A DNA stretch of 64,000 nucleotides from Leucobacter sp. L43 (GTDB lineage: Bacteria > Actinomycetota > Actinomycetes > Actinomycetales > Microbacteriaceae). Shown here in pieces: positions 24,401 through 32,313 of the stretch. Both the position numbers and the translations under genes were made by a program. Below the pieces are notes generated by a model. It did no database searches. It had not been told where the DNA came from and saw only the letters and a program-made list of their open reading frames with translations. The stretch's first letter is position 1. Every line of letters begins with the position of its first letter. Location: the NCBI RefSeq assembly GCF_016597785.1, contig NZ_JAENJG010000003.1, positions 1-64,000 on the forward strand. The letters are read 5' to 3'.

Positions 24401-25320
24401 CGACGAACGATGCGAAACGGGGGGCGGGTCCCGCTCAGGTGGCAGGGCCAGCGCGAGCGGCAGGAACGGACGACTCGGGGCCCCACTCGAACGGCGTCGC
24501 ACCCCGGCTCCCCGGGATCCTCCGCTCGGGGTGGAACAACATCGGATTCGAGTTGCGCGGTTACTTCCGCACGCCCGATGCCGTCTTCTTCACGTTCCTC
24601 TTCCCGCTCGTGATGCTGGGAATCTTCGGGGTCGCCTTTCAGACGTCCGGCGAGGTCGGTGCGCGTGCAGACGGCACCGGGGGCGTGACGATGGCCGCCT
24701 ACTACCTCCCCGGCATGGCCGCTGCAGGATTGCTCCTCATCGGAGTGCAGAATCTCGCCACCGATATCGCCCGCGAGCGGAGCGACGGATGGTTGCGGCG
24801 CTTGGGCGGCACTCCGCTGTCGCCGGTGAGCTATTTCATCGGCAAGATCGGCATGATCCTCGTGACCGCCCTTGCTCAGCTGCTGCTGCTCATCGCGTTC
24901 GCCGTGCTCGCCTTCCAGGTGGAGCTTCCGACGGAGCCGGAGCTGTGGGGGCGATTGGCCTGGCTGTTCGGGCTCGGGATCATCGCGATGGCCCTCCTCG
25001 GCGTCGCGCTCTCGGCGCTGCCCCGCTCGTCGCGCAGTGCGACGGCGGTGATCCTGCCGGTGGTGCTGCTGCTGCAGTTCATCTCGGGCGTGTACCTGCA
25101 GTTCTCGATGCTGCCGGAGTGGTTGCAGCAGGTGGCGAGCCTGTTCCCGTTGAAGTGGTTGGCGCAGGGGATGCGCTCGGTGTTCCTGCCCAATCATTTC
25201 CAGTTGCAGGAGCTCGGGGAGTCGTGGGATCTCGGTCTCGTCGCCCTGAACCTGGCGGCCTGGCTCGCAGCGGGCCTCGCGCTCAGCCTCCTCACGTTCA
25301 GATGGCAGCGGCGGTCATAG
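24397..25320 (+). CDS. ABC-2 type permease
   Basis: A 307-residue permease. A variable hydrophilic N-terminus of about 45 residues is followed by six membrane segments of the ABC-2 family, including FFTFLFPLVMLGIFGVAFQ, YYLPGMAAAGLLLIGVQNL, and SATAVILPVVLLLQFISGVY with the typical following phrase FPLKWLAQGMRSVF. It forms the channel for the ATPase at 23516. Its final codons and TAG stop lie inside the first unit of the tandem palindromic element at 25307, so its C-terminus (RWQRRS) may have been set by that insertion. Confidence 0.92.
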   Translation: MTTNDAKRGAGPAQVAGPARAAGTDDSGPHSNGVAPRLPGILRSGWNNIGFELRGYFRTPDAVFFTFLFPLVMLGIFGVAFQTSGEVGARADGTGGVTMAAYYLPGMAAAGLLLIGVQNLATDIARERSDGWLRRLGGTPLSPVSYFIGKIGMILVTALAQLLLLIAFAVLAFQVELPTEPELWGRLAWLFGLGIIAMALLGVALSALPRSSRSATAVILPVVLLLQFISGVYLQFSMLPEWLQQVASLFPLKWLAQGMRSVFLPNHFQLQELGESWDLGLVALNLAAWLAAGLALSLLTFRWQRRS

Positions 25321-25492
25321 GCGAATGCGTGAGCATTCGCGACCGCCGCTGGTGCCGCCCACGGCGGCAGCCCACGGAGCGGAGCGCGGGGTGAGCGGCG
25401 GTCATAGGCGAATGCGTGAGCATTCGCGACCGCCGCTGGTGCCGCCCACGGCGGCAGCCCACGGAGCGGAGCGCGGGGTGAGCGGCGGTCAT
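25307..25492 (+). repeat. Tandem palindromic element straddling the ABC permease stop
   Basis: Two identical 87-bp units (25307-25393, 25394-25480) are followed by 12 bp of a third. Each unit holds a long hairpin (25308-25349 in unit 1: outer 9-bp and inner 8-bp stems, 4-nt bulge ATAG), a 7-bp hairpin with a 3-nt loop (25353-25369), and the tail GCCCACGGAGCGGAGCG. Unit 1 encodes the permease stop. The tail and two-hairpin plan match the element after glyS (5919-6062). It lies between the exporter and its probable two-component regulators, so it could attenuate read-through. Confidence 0.9.
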
Positions 25493-25506
25493 GAGAGAGT
25501 GATGCC

Positions 25507-26778
25507 ATGAGTCAGCTGGAGACACCGGGGATCGCGTCGGGGCGCTTTCCGCTGCGCTGGTGGGATGCCGGCGTCGTGGTCACCCTCGTCGCGATGGGCA
25601 TCGTCGGCGGTCGCGAGCTGCAGTTCGACGGTGCGCCCGCGGCGCCGGATCGGGTGGCCTGGACCTTCGCGCCGCTGGCGGCGCTCGCGATCTGGTATCT
25701 CGCGGTCGGGCGGCGCGTGATGCTTCGAGCCGTGCGCGATCTGCCTGCGACCGCTGCCGATGCGCTCTTCCTGGTCGGGCTGGTGCTGCTGGTGGGGGTT
25801 GCGACGTTCGGGGTGACCTCGTACGCCACGCTCCAGACCATCGGGTATCCGCTGGTCTGGACGGTCGCGCGCCGCTATCGAGAAGCGGTCGCGTGGAGTG
25901 CGGCACTCGCGGTGGCGGTGTGCATCGGTTTCGTCGGCCCGGGTGATCCCTTCGGTCGCGCCGGCGGCTTCTGGGGTGCGTTCGCCGTCTCGGCCCTCTC
26001 GCTCGTCTTCGCGCTGGTCATGGGAACGTGGATCACGGGCATTCACGCGCAGGGGGAGCGTCACCGCGAACTCGCGGAGGCGCTGCGGCGCTCGCAGCAC
26101 GAAGTGGCCGCGCTCTCGGAGGCCGCCGGTGCCTCTGCCGAGCGGGAGCGGATCTCGCGCGACCTGCACGATACGCTCACGCAGACGCTCACCGGTCTCG
26201 TGATGCTGAGCGAGCAGGTGGATCGCGCGCTCGCCGCAGGTGATGCCGCTGCCGCGCGGGATCGGCTCGAACGGGTGCGCTCAGCGGCCCGAGAGTCGTT
26301 GCAGGAGGCGAGGGTGCTGGTTGCGACGACCCAACCGCTCGGCGACGGCGGCCTGGAGGCATCGATCGAGCGGACGGTGACCCGCCTCAGGGAGGATACG
26401 GGGCTGCTGGTGACGTGCGAGCTCGAGTCGTTGCAGCTGGACCGCGAGCGGCAGGTGATGCTGCTGCGGGCGACTCAGGAGGGCCTGGCGAATGCGCGCA
26501 AGCACGCGCAGGCGACGAGGATCTCGGTGATGCTGGTGCGCGGTGATGACGGATCCGTCGTCCTCCGAGTCGATGACGACGGGGTGGGGCCGGAAGCCGC
26601 GGGCGGCGGGGCCTCTGTCGGCGGGTACGGCCTGTCGGGCCTTGCCGACCGCATCCGAGGAGTGGGGGGTGAGGTGCGGTTCGGCGAGGGGCCGAGGTGC
26701 GGTGCGCGCCTGGAGGTGCGACTGCCGGCGAGCGTTGCGGCGGCCGCGCCCGGTCACGAGCGAGAAGGGGTTCGTTGA
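25507..26778 (+). CDS. NarL-type (HisKA_3) sensor histidine kinase
   Basis: A 423-residue kinase. The N-terminal half has about five membrane segments and little extracellular sequence, suggesting it senses the membrane itself or its partner transporter. A coiled linker follows (about 180-215). The HisKA_3 phosphoacceptor is in ERERISRDLHDTLTQTLTGL. The ATPase domain has NARKHAQAT, DDDGVG and GYGLSGLADRI. Its stop overlaps the response regulator start (TGATG). With the upstream exporter this forms an exporter-sensor module. Confidence 0.92.
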   Translation: MSQLETPGIASGRFPLRWWDAGVVVTLVAMGIVGGRELQFDGAPAAPDRVAWTFAPLAALAIWYLAVGRRVMLRAVRDLPATAADALFLVGLVLLVGVATFGVTSYATLQTIGYPLVWTVARRYREAVAWSAALAVAVCIGFVGPGDPFGRAGGFWGAFAVSALSLVFALVMGTWITGIHAQGERHRELAEALRRSQHEVAALSEAAGASAERERISRDLHDTLTQTLTGLVMLSEQVDRALAAGDAAAARDRLERVRSAARESLQEARVLVATTQPLGDGGLEASIERTVTRLREDTGLLVTCELESLQLDRERQVMLLRATQEGLANARKHAQATRISVMLVRGDDGSVVLRVDDDGVGPEAAGGGASVGGYGLSGLADRIRGVGGEVRFGEGPRCGARLEVRLPASVAAAAPGHEREGVR

Positions 26779-27416
26779 TGGTGCGCATTCTGGTCGTGGA
26801 CGATCACCCGATCGTGCGTGCTGGTATCGCGGGTCTGCTCGCGACCGAGCCTGATTTCGAGGTGGTCGGCGAGGCGGCTTCCGGGGAAGCCGCACTCGAC
26901 CTGGTGTCGGCCGCGCGCCCGGACGTCGTGCTCATGGATCTCCGGATGCCGGGAATGGGCGGCGTCGAGGCCACCCGTCGACTCACCCGCCTCACGGCGT
27001 CGCCTCCGCGCGTGCTCGTCTTCACGACGTACGAGGAGGATGATCAGATCCTCGCCGCCATCGAGGCCGGGGCGAACGGGTATCTCGTCAAGGCTGCGCC
27101 CGCTGACGAGCTGGCGGCCGGTGTGCGCGCGGTTGCCGCCGGGCAGACCGTGCTCGCGCCGTCGATCGCCGCGCAGCTGGTCGCTCGGGCTCACGCCGGC
27201 CCTGAGGATCGCGCGGAGCGGGGCCCGCGGCTCACTCCTCGGGAGGTCGAGATCCTGCGGTTGGTCGGGGACGGGATGAGCAACCCGGAGATCGCGGGGC
27301 GGCTGTTCATCGGCGAGTCGACGGTGAAGACTCACCTGCTGCGAGCGTTCGAGAAGCTGGGCGTGTCGGATCGCACGCGAGCGGTGACGCGCGCGATGGA
27401 GTGCGGGATACTGTAG
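26778..27416 (+). CDS. NarL/LuxR-family response regulator
   Basis: A 212-residue regulator. The receiver domain (about 1-120) has the acidic pocket VVDDHP, phosphoacceptor Asp in VLMDLRMPGMGG and the Lys in GYLVKAAP. The C-terminal LuxR helix-turn-helix covers about 148-210 (LTPREVEILRLVGDGMSN, STVKTHLLRAFEKLGV). It is phosphorylated by the kinase at 25507, with which it overlaps by 1 nt. The likely target is the promoter of the ABC exporter at 23516. Confidence 0.94.
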   Translation: MVRILVVDDHPIVRAGIAGLLATEPDFEVVGEAASGEAALDLVSAARPDVVLMDLRMPGMGGVEATRRLTRLTASPPRVLVFTTYEEDDQILAAIEAGANGYLVKAAPADELAAGVRAVAAGQTVLAPSIAAQLVARAHAGPEDRAERGPRLTPREVEILRLVGDGMSNPEIAGRLFIGESTVKTHLLRAFEKLGVSDRTRAVTRAMECGIL

Positions 27417-27622
27417 CGCTGCGCTGCGCTGCGCCTGTGGATAACTACACGGGTGTGATTCACATTGTGGATGGTCGATGCTTCGGCGGAATCACGGCGT
27501 TCTTGAGGGTGGGTGCGCGCTTCCCCGAGTGGCTCTCGGGATGGTTGTACACAGGACTGTAGCGGTACTGTGGAGAATTACACCGTTGTCATTCGAGGCC
27601 AGGATCGGTCCGTTCCAGAGCT
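27417..27622. other. 206-bp convergent intergenic region with DnaA-box-like motifs
   Basis: There is no gene here. The region lies between convergent genes, so no promoter is expected. It contains TGTGGATAA at 27436-27444, the exact complement of the DnaA box TTATCCACA. It also has TTGTACACA at 27545-27553 and TGTGGAGAA at 27569-27577 (one mismatch each to DnaA-box forms), and TGTGGATGG at 27466-27474 (weaker). A GCGCT/TGCGC microrepeat starts at 27419. It could be a DnaA-titrating site or chance. Confidence 0.35.
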
Positions 27623-28441
27623 CTATCGGTGCCGCCAGTATCCGCAGAAATCGACCGCCTGCTTGGCGACGCCGCACTCGTTGACGAGGTGACGGCGGCC
27701 GCCGGTTGCGAGCTGCTGCTCGCCTGCGACGAACGCCGAGACGGGGCCAGCCGTGGCCGATGCCGGGAGCTCGCGAAGCGCATCGAGGGCCGCGGATCCG
27801 GGGTGAGCGCCCGGCTCGCGAACGATCCACTGCACGTCGACGCCGCTCGGGGCCTCGGCCGGTTGGCGATCCGCAGCGTTGGGCACCTCGATGATCGCGT
27901 GGCCCGTGCTCTCCGGTCCGATGTCGCGCAGGATGCCGAGCACCGCGGGGAGCGCGCTCTCGTCGCCCGCCAGCACGACGCGATCGGCGTCCTCGACCGC
28001 GCGGTATCCGCATCCCTGATCGATCAGTGCCACCCGGTCGCCGATGGGCAGCGACGTCGCCCAGGGCCCGGCGACGCCCGCGTGCGCCGGATCGTCCGAT
28101 TCGTGCGCGACGAAGTCGATGTCCATCTCGTTCGTCTCGGGTCGGAACGCCCGCACGGTGTAGTTGCGGATCTCGGGCCGCGTCGCCTTCGGCAGGGCCA
28201 GGTACTTCAGGTACCCGCGAGTATCGAATCGATCGGACATGCGATCGAATCGGGTCGCTTCGCCGGCAACGGGCATGGCGAGTCTGAACCACTGATCGAA
28301 GCCGAGGTGACGCCAGCGTGAGAAGTCGTCGCCGCCGACGGTGAGGCGCACGAAGCCGGGGGATATGCGATCGGCGCGCAGCACCTCGGCCGTGACGAGA
28401 CCGGTCTCCGCGTGGGCGACGACGATGTTGCTGGAGGGCAT
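27623..28441 (-). CDS. Siderophore-interacting protein (FAD-dependent ferric-siderophore reductase)
   Basis: A 272-residue flavoprotein of the SIP/ViuB family, which releases iron in the cytoplasm by reducing ferric siderophores. The N-terminal FAD domain has FVRLTVGGDDF and the FAD motif RNYTVRAFRP with DFVAH. The C-terminal part has VLAGDESALPAVLGIL and the family-typical ending FVAGE followed by KQAVDFCGYWRHR. The ATG at 28441 has AAGGA at good spacing. No siderophore synthesis or uptake genes are adjacent. A perfect 6-1-6 palindrome at 28503-28515 upstream may be its operator. Confidence 0.92.
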   Translation of the reverse strand: MPSSNIVVAHAETGLVTAEVLRADRISPGFVRLTVGGDDFSRWRHLGFDQWFRLAMPVAGEATRFDRMSDRFDTRGYLKYLALPKATRPEIRNYTVRAFRPETNEMDIDFVAHESDDPAHAGVAGPWATSLPIGDRVALIDQGCGYRAVEDADRVVLAGDESALPAVLGILRDIGPESTGHAIIEVPNAADRQPAEAPSGVDVQWIVREPGAHPGSAALDALRELPASATAGPVSAFVAGEQQLATGGRRHLVNECGVAKQAVDFCGYWRHR

Positions 28442-28502
28442 GGCGGATCCTTCGGTTCGCGGGAGTCGGCGGCATGACGCGGCCGGAGCACCCCAACGGT
28501 AG

Positions 28503-28515
28503 TTCATCAGATGAA
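28503..28515. promoter_or_regulatory. Perfect palindrome upstream of SIP gene
   Basis: TTCATC-A-GATGAA is a perfect 6-1-6 inverted repeat 62 nt before the siderophore-interacting protein start and just upstream of the divergent GntR promoter. It could be an iron-regulator (DtxR-like) or other operator, but it does not clearly match a known consensus. Confidence 0.3.
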
Positions 28516-28532
28516 TGCTCCGCAAGTGCTCG

Positions 28533-28561
28533 TTGACAGACTCGGCGGCGGTATGTAGGTT
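28533..28561 (+). promoter_or_regulatory. Promoter of the GntR-ABC operon
   Basis: TTGACA (28533-28538), a 17-nt spacer and TAGGTT (28556-28561) form a near-consensus housekeeping promoter. The expected transcription start is about 28568, leaving a leader of about 70 nt. Confidence 0.8.
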
Positions 28562-28563
28562 CA

Positions 28564-28579
28564 TTAGTGAAGTAACTAA
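28564..28579. promoter_or_regulatory. Candidate GntR operator
   Basis: TTAGT-GAAGTA-ACTAA is an inverted repeat directly overlapping the predicted transcription start. It is well placed for repression by the GntR/YtrA-type protein encoded by the first gene of the operon. Confidence 0.55.
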
Positions 28580-28640
28580 CCAAGGAAGCTGCGAGGCGAA
28601 TCCGTCCGAGTCAGCGACCCCGACTGAAACGAGGTGAGGA

Positions 28641-29000
28641 GTGTTCGATGACAACCGTCCGATCTTCCTCCAGCTCGCCGACCGCCTCGCAGACGACATC
28701 CTGCGCGGCACGTACGACGAGGACGAGCAGGTTCCCTCGACGAACGAGCTCGCCGCGCACATGCGCATCAACCCCGCGACGGCGGGCAAAGGGCTCAGCC
28801 TGCTCGTCGATCAGGGGATCCTCTACAAGAAACGCGGCATCGGCATGTTCGTCGCCGCAGGCGCGAGGGCGCGTATCGCTCAGGAGCGTCAGCACGGCCT
28901 CACCGAACGATTCGTGCGGCCGCTGCTCCATGAAGCCGCCGCCCTCGGCCTCACCCACTCCGATGTCATCCGGCTCATCGAACAGGAAGCGGAACAATGA
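28641..29000 (+). CDS. GntR-family transcriptional regulator, YtrA subfamily
   Basis: A 119-residue protein. The N-terminal winged helix-turn-helix is at about 8-75 (PIFLQLADRLADDILRGTY, VPSTNELAAHMRINPATA, KRGIGMFVA). A short helical C-terminal tail of about 40 residues typical of YtrA-type repressors follows. It is the first gene of a three-gene operon with an ABC ATPase and membrane protein, joined by 4-bp overlaps. YtrA members repress such exporters until a cell-wall-active agent is present. The GTG at 28641 is used, with GAGG just upstream. A promoter and palindrome at 28533-28579 support autoregulation. Confidence 0.92.
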   Translation: MFDDNRPIFLQLADRLADDILRGTYDEDEQVPSTNELAAHMRINPATAGKGLSLLVDQGILYKKRGIGMFVAAGARARIAQERQHGLTERFVRPLLHEAAALGLTHSDVIRLIEQEAEQ

Positions 29001-29911
29001 CCCAGATCGCTATTGAGACGCACGGGCTCACGCGGCGCTACCGCGGCGCCACCGCGCTCGACGACGTCACCGTGCAGGTGCACGCGAACACCATCACCGG
29101 GCTGCTCGGCCGCAACGGCGCGGGCAAGACCACCCTCATGTCGCTGATCACGGCGCAGGATCGGCCGAGCTCTGGCTCGGTCAAGGTCGGCGGCCACGAT
29201 CCCTTCGAGCGCGCCGAGACCATCGAGCAGATGTGCTTCGTGCGCGATAACCAGCGATACCCCGACGACTACACCCTGAAACTCGCTACCCGAGCAGCAC
29301 GATTCTCGTTCCCGAACTGGAATCAGGAGGTCGCGGATCGCCTCATCGACGCGTTCCGCATCCCGTCCAAGCCGATCATCAAGAAGTACTCGCGCGGACA
29401 GATGTCGGCGCTCGGCATCGTGCTCGGACTCGCCTCCCGGGCGCCCATCACCTTCTTCGACGAGCCCTACCTGGGTCTCGACGCGACGGCGCGGGCGATC
29501 TTCTACGACGAGCTGCTGCGCGATTACGCGGAGCGCCCTCGCACGGTCGTGCTCTCCACCCATCTCATCGATGAGATGGACCGGCTGCTCGAGCGCGTGA
29601 TCGTGATCGACCAGGGGCGCATCGTGCGGCACGAAGACGTCGATGCGATGCGCGGGAGCGCCTTCCAGGTCGCGGGCAAGGCGAGCGAGGTCGACGGCTT
29701 CCTCTCAGGACTGCCGGTGCTGTCGCGCCGACGCGTCGGCGGCCTCGCAACAGCGGTCGTCAACACGCCGATGACGGCGCAGCATCGAGCCGAGGCCGGC
29801 GGGCTCGAACTCGCCCCTGTATCACTGCAAGATCTCGTCGCCGCCTACGGCCTCGGCGACACCGTCGCGGACGACGGGGCGGACACGCATATGGAACGGA
29901 GCGCAGCATGA
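28997..29911 (+). CDS. ABC transporter ATP-binding protein (GntR-linked)
   Basis: A 304-residue ATPase. Walker A is GRNGAGKTT, Walker B is ITFFDEPYLGLD and the switch His is in LSTHLIDEMD. The signature motif reads YSRGQMSALG rather than LSGGQ, a deviation also seen in Ytr-type exporters. The C-terminal part (about 215-304) is an extension without clear similarity. It overlaps the GntR gene and the downstream membrane gene by 4 bp each, so the three are translated together. The substrate is unknown. Confidence 0.92.
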   Translation: MTQIAIETHGLTRRYRGATALDDVTVQVHANTITGLLGRNGAGKTTLMSLITAQDRPSSGSVKVGGHDPFERAETIEQMCFVRDNQRYPDDYTLKLATRAARFSFPNWNQEVADRLIDAFRIPSKPIIKKYSRGQMSALGIVLGLASRAPITFFDEPYLGLDATARAIFYDELLRDYAERPRTVVLSTHLIDEMDRLLERVIVIDQGRIVRHEDVDAMRGSAFQVAGKASEVDGFLSGLPVLSRRRVGGLATAVVNTPMTAQHRAEAGGLELAPVSLQDLVAAYGLGDTVADDGADTHMERSAA

Positions 29912-30618
29912 ACCGCATCATCAATGTGACTCGCCTGCACATGAACAAGATCGGGAGCTTCGTCTCAGTTCCGATCGTCATCCTCGCACTGGTCATGGTG
30001 ATCTCGATCGTCATCGCGCTCGCCATCCAGCGCGCCACGGGAGGTGCTGGCGGTGCCGAGTACGTCGACGGAGCGCGGCAGAACGGCGGCGTCGTCTGGT
30101 CGCTGCCCGGATTCCTCGTCTACTACGGCGTGCAGGCCGTGGCGACGACCTATCCCTTCGCGCTGACCCTCGGAACCACGCGCCGCAACTTCATCCTCGG
30201 CACGATGCTCTCGAACGTGCTGCAGGCCGCGTACATCGCGCTCCTGCTGGTGCTGCTGCTCGGCATCGAACTCGCCACGGACCACTGGTTCATGTCGGTG
30301 TACGTGCTCGACGTGTATCTGCTCGGCGCCGGCGACCCGTGGGTGCTCGCCGTCACCGGCTTTCTCGGAGTGCTCTTCTGCCTCACGATCGGCGGCTTCT
30401 TCGGTGCGATCTGGGTGCGATTCGGGGCGAAGGGCCCGGCGATCGTGGGATCGGCCATCGGGCTCGTGCTCGCGATTCTCCTCCTGGTGTTCGCACCGCA
30501 ACTGCCGGAGATCGTGATGGGCATCACCCGGGCAGACATCGCTCTGGGGGCGATCGTCACGATCGTGCTGGCGCTCGTCGTCACCTGGTTCGCGATGCGG
30601 CGCGCAGCGGTGCGATAG
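29908..30618 (+). CDS. ABC transporter membrane subunit (six-helix)
   Basis: A 236-residue protein with about six membrane segments, for example VPIVILALVMVISIVIAL, VLQAAYIALLLVLLLGIEL, VTGFLGVLFCLTIGGFFGAI and GSAIGLVLAILLLVF. It has no clear sequence family beyond ABC-2-like permeases. The ATGA overlap with the ATPase indicates it is that protein's membrane partner. A strong 18-bp stem-loop at 30651-30692 follows its stop. Confidence 0.85.
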   Translation: MNRIINVTRLHMNKIGSFVSVPIVILALVMVISIVIALAIQRATGGAGGAEYVDGARQNGGVVWSLPGFLVYYGVQAVATTYPFALTLGTTRRNFILGTMLSNVLQAAYIALLLVLLLGIELATDHWFMSVYVLDVYLLGAGDPWVLAVTGFLGVLFCLTIGGFFGAIWVRFGAKGPAIVGSAIGLVLAILLLVFAPQLPEIVMGITRADIALGAIVTIVLALVVTWFAMRRAAVR

Positions 30619-30650
30619 CGGCCGCGCATCTCCTGCCGTACGACGCCGAG

Positions 30651-30692
30651 CGGGCGCCGGTCGGGTTCGAATCGGAACCCGACCGGCGCCCG
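30651..30692. terminator. Bidirectional 18-bp stem-loop terminator
   Basis: The arms 30651-30668 and 30675-30692 pair perfectly with a 6-nt loop. It lies between the convergent stops of the GntR-ABC operon and the symporter gene and can serve both. There is no T-run on either side. Confidence 0.75.
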
Positions 30693-30730
30693 TCTCCGAT
30701 GCTCAGCGCACGTTTCGGGAGGGCCGAGTG

Positions 30731-32158
30731 TCAGCCCCGGCGCAGCGTCGCTTCGCGCTCGTCTCGCGACGCCTCCTCCGACGCGCGGTGCTCCTCGACG
30801 TCGGTGTTGTCGAATGCGAGCCCCTGACGTGGCGCGTTGTACAGATCGAGGTCGATGATTCCCTCGCGCTTCGCGACGATCGCGGGAACGAGCGCCTGAC
30901 CGGCGACGTTCACGGCCGTGCGACCCATGTCGATGATGGGGTCGACTGCGAGAAGCAGCCCGACGCCCTCGAGCGGAAGCCCGAGCGTCGACAGCGTGAG
31001 CGTCAGCATCACGGTCGCGCCCGTCGTGCCCGCGGTCGCCGCGGAGCCGACTACCGAGACGATGACGATGAGCAGGTACTGCACGATCGTGAGGTCGATG
31101 CCGAAGAACTGCGCGATGAAGATCGCCGCGACTGCCGGGTAGATCGCGGCGCACCCGTCCATCTTGGTCGTCGCTCCGAGCGGCACGGCGAAGGAGGCGT
31201 AGCCGCGCGGCACGCCGAGGTTGCGCTCGGTGACGCGCTGGGTGAGCGGCAGTGTGCCGATGGACGAGCGGCTCACGAAGCCGAGCTGCACGGCCGGCCA
31301 CACTCCTGAGAAGTACTGCTTCACGGAGAGGCCGTGCGACTTCACGAGAATCGGGTAGACCACGAAGAGCACCAGCGCGAGTCCGAGGTACAGCACCGCG
31401 ACGAACCACGTGAGCGTGCCCATCTGGTTCCACCCGTACTCGGCGACGGCGTTGCCGATGAGGCCGATCGTGCCGATCGGGGCGAGGCGGATGATCCACC
31501 ACAGGATCTTCTGGATGATCGCGAGCGCTGATTCCGTGAGCACGATGAACGGTTCGGCCTTCTCGCCGATCTTGAGCGCTGCGATGCCCACGGCGGCCGA
31601 GATCACGATGACCTGCAGCACATTGAAGCTCGGACTCGCAGAGAGCGCGCCGCTGCCGGCATCGACGCTGCCGGAAACGCCGAGCCCGAGGAAGTTGGCG
31701 GGGACGAGGCCGGTGAGGAAGTTCCACCAGGTGCCGACCGAACCGGGCTCTTCGGGGGTCAGCGCGGTCTGCGATGCGGTCGAGCCGGGTTGCAGCGTGA
31801 CGCCGAGCACGATGCCGATGGTCACCGCGATCAGCGCGGTGATGGCGAACCAGAGTAGAGTCTGGCCCGCGAGGCGAGCCGCATTCGTCACCTTGCGCAA
31901 CCCGACGATGCTCGAGACGATCGCCGTGAAGACGAGCGGGATCACTGCCGCGCGCAGCAGCGAGACGTAACTGTCGCCGATGGTCGCCAGCGTGGCGTGC
32001 AAGCCGTTGGGGTTGTCCTCGGCGTCGGGGCCGAGCGACATGGCGACGCCGCCGAGCACGAGGCCGATGACGAGGGCGGCGAGGATCTGCCACCCGAACG
32101 ACGTCATCCAGCGGGGGAGGCGGCGAGCCCGATGCGGGGCGGCCTGAGTTGCAGACAC
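30731..32158 (-). CDS. Dicarboxylate/amino acid:cation symporter (DAACS family)
   Basis: A 475-residue membrane protein of the GltP/DctA type, importing glutamate, aspartate or C4-dicarboxylates with Na+ or H+. The N-terminal helices include WQILAALVIGLVLGG and AAVIPLVFTAIVSSIVGL. The substrate site is recognisable in FVSRSSIGTLPLT, PLGATTKMDGCAAIYP and DPIIDMGRTAVNVAGQ. A short acidic, Arg-rich cytoplasmic tail follows (about 440-475). The GTG at 32158 is used. The gene is divergent from yajQ. The exact substrate cannot be assigned. Confidence 0.92.
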   Translation of the reverse strand: MSATQAAPHRARRLPRWMTSFGWQILAALVIGLVLGGVAMSLGPDAEDNPNGLHATLATIGDSYVSLLRAAVIPLVFTAIVSSIVGLRKVTNAARLAGQTLLWFAITALIAVTIGIVLGVTLQPGSTASQTALTPEEPGSVGTWWNFLTGLVPANFLGLGVSGSVDAGSGALSASPSFNVLQVIVISAAVGIAALKIGEKAEPFIVLTESALAIIQKILWWIIRLAPIGTIGLIGNAVAEYGWNQMGTLTWFVAVLYLGLALVLFVVYPILVKSHGLSVKQYFSGVWPAVQLGFVSRSSIGTLPLTQRVTERNLGVPRGYASFAVPLGATTKMDGCAAIYPAVAAIFIAQFFGIDLTIVQYLLIVIVSVVGSAATAGTTGATVMLTLTLSTLGLPLEGVGLLLAVDPIIDMGRTAVNVAGQALVPAIVAKREGIIDLDLYNAPRQGLAFDNTDVEEHRASEEASRDEREATLRRG

Positions 32159-32301
32159 GGTGAGGAGTCCTTTCGAGTGCGGTGCGGCGTGCGGAACCCA
32201 GACAGCTTAGCAAATCATTCGTTCAGCGAATACGTGTCATCACTTTTTGTAGCTCCCCGTGCGACCCGGATCGGGAGGGGGTGGCGGCGCTGCCCCTCGG
32301 G

Positions 32302-32307
32302 TACGCT
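32302..32307 (+). promoter_or_regulatory. -10 box TACGCT, leaderless yajQ start
   Basis: TACGCT is followed by 6 nt and the ATG at 32314. Confidence 0.6.
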
Positions 32308-32313
32308 GGGGGC

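Noticed and set aside
25307..25492. CRISPR array
   Set aside because: Only two units, no variable spacers (the units are identical throughout), and no cas genes in the window.
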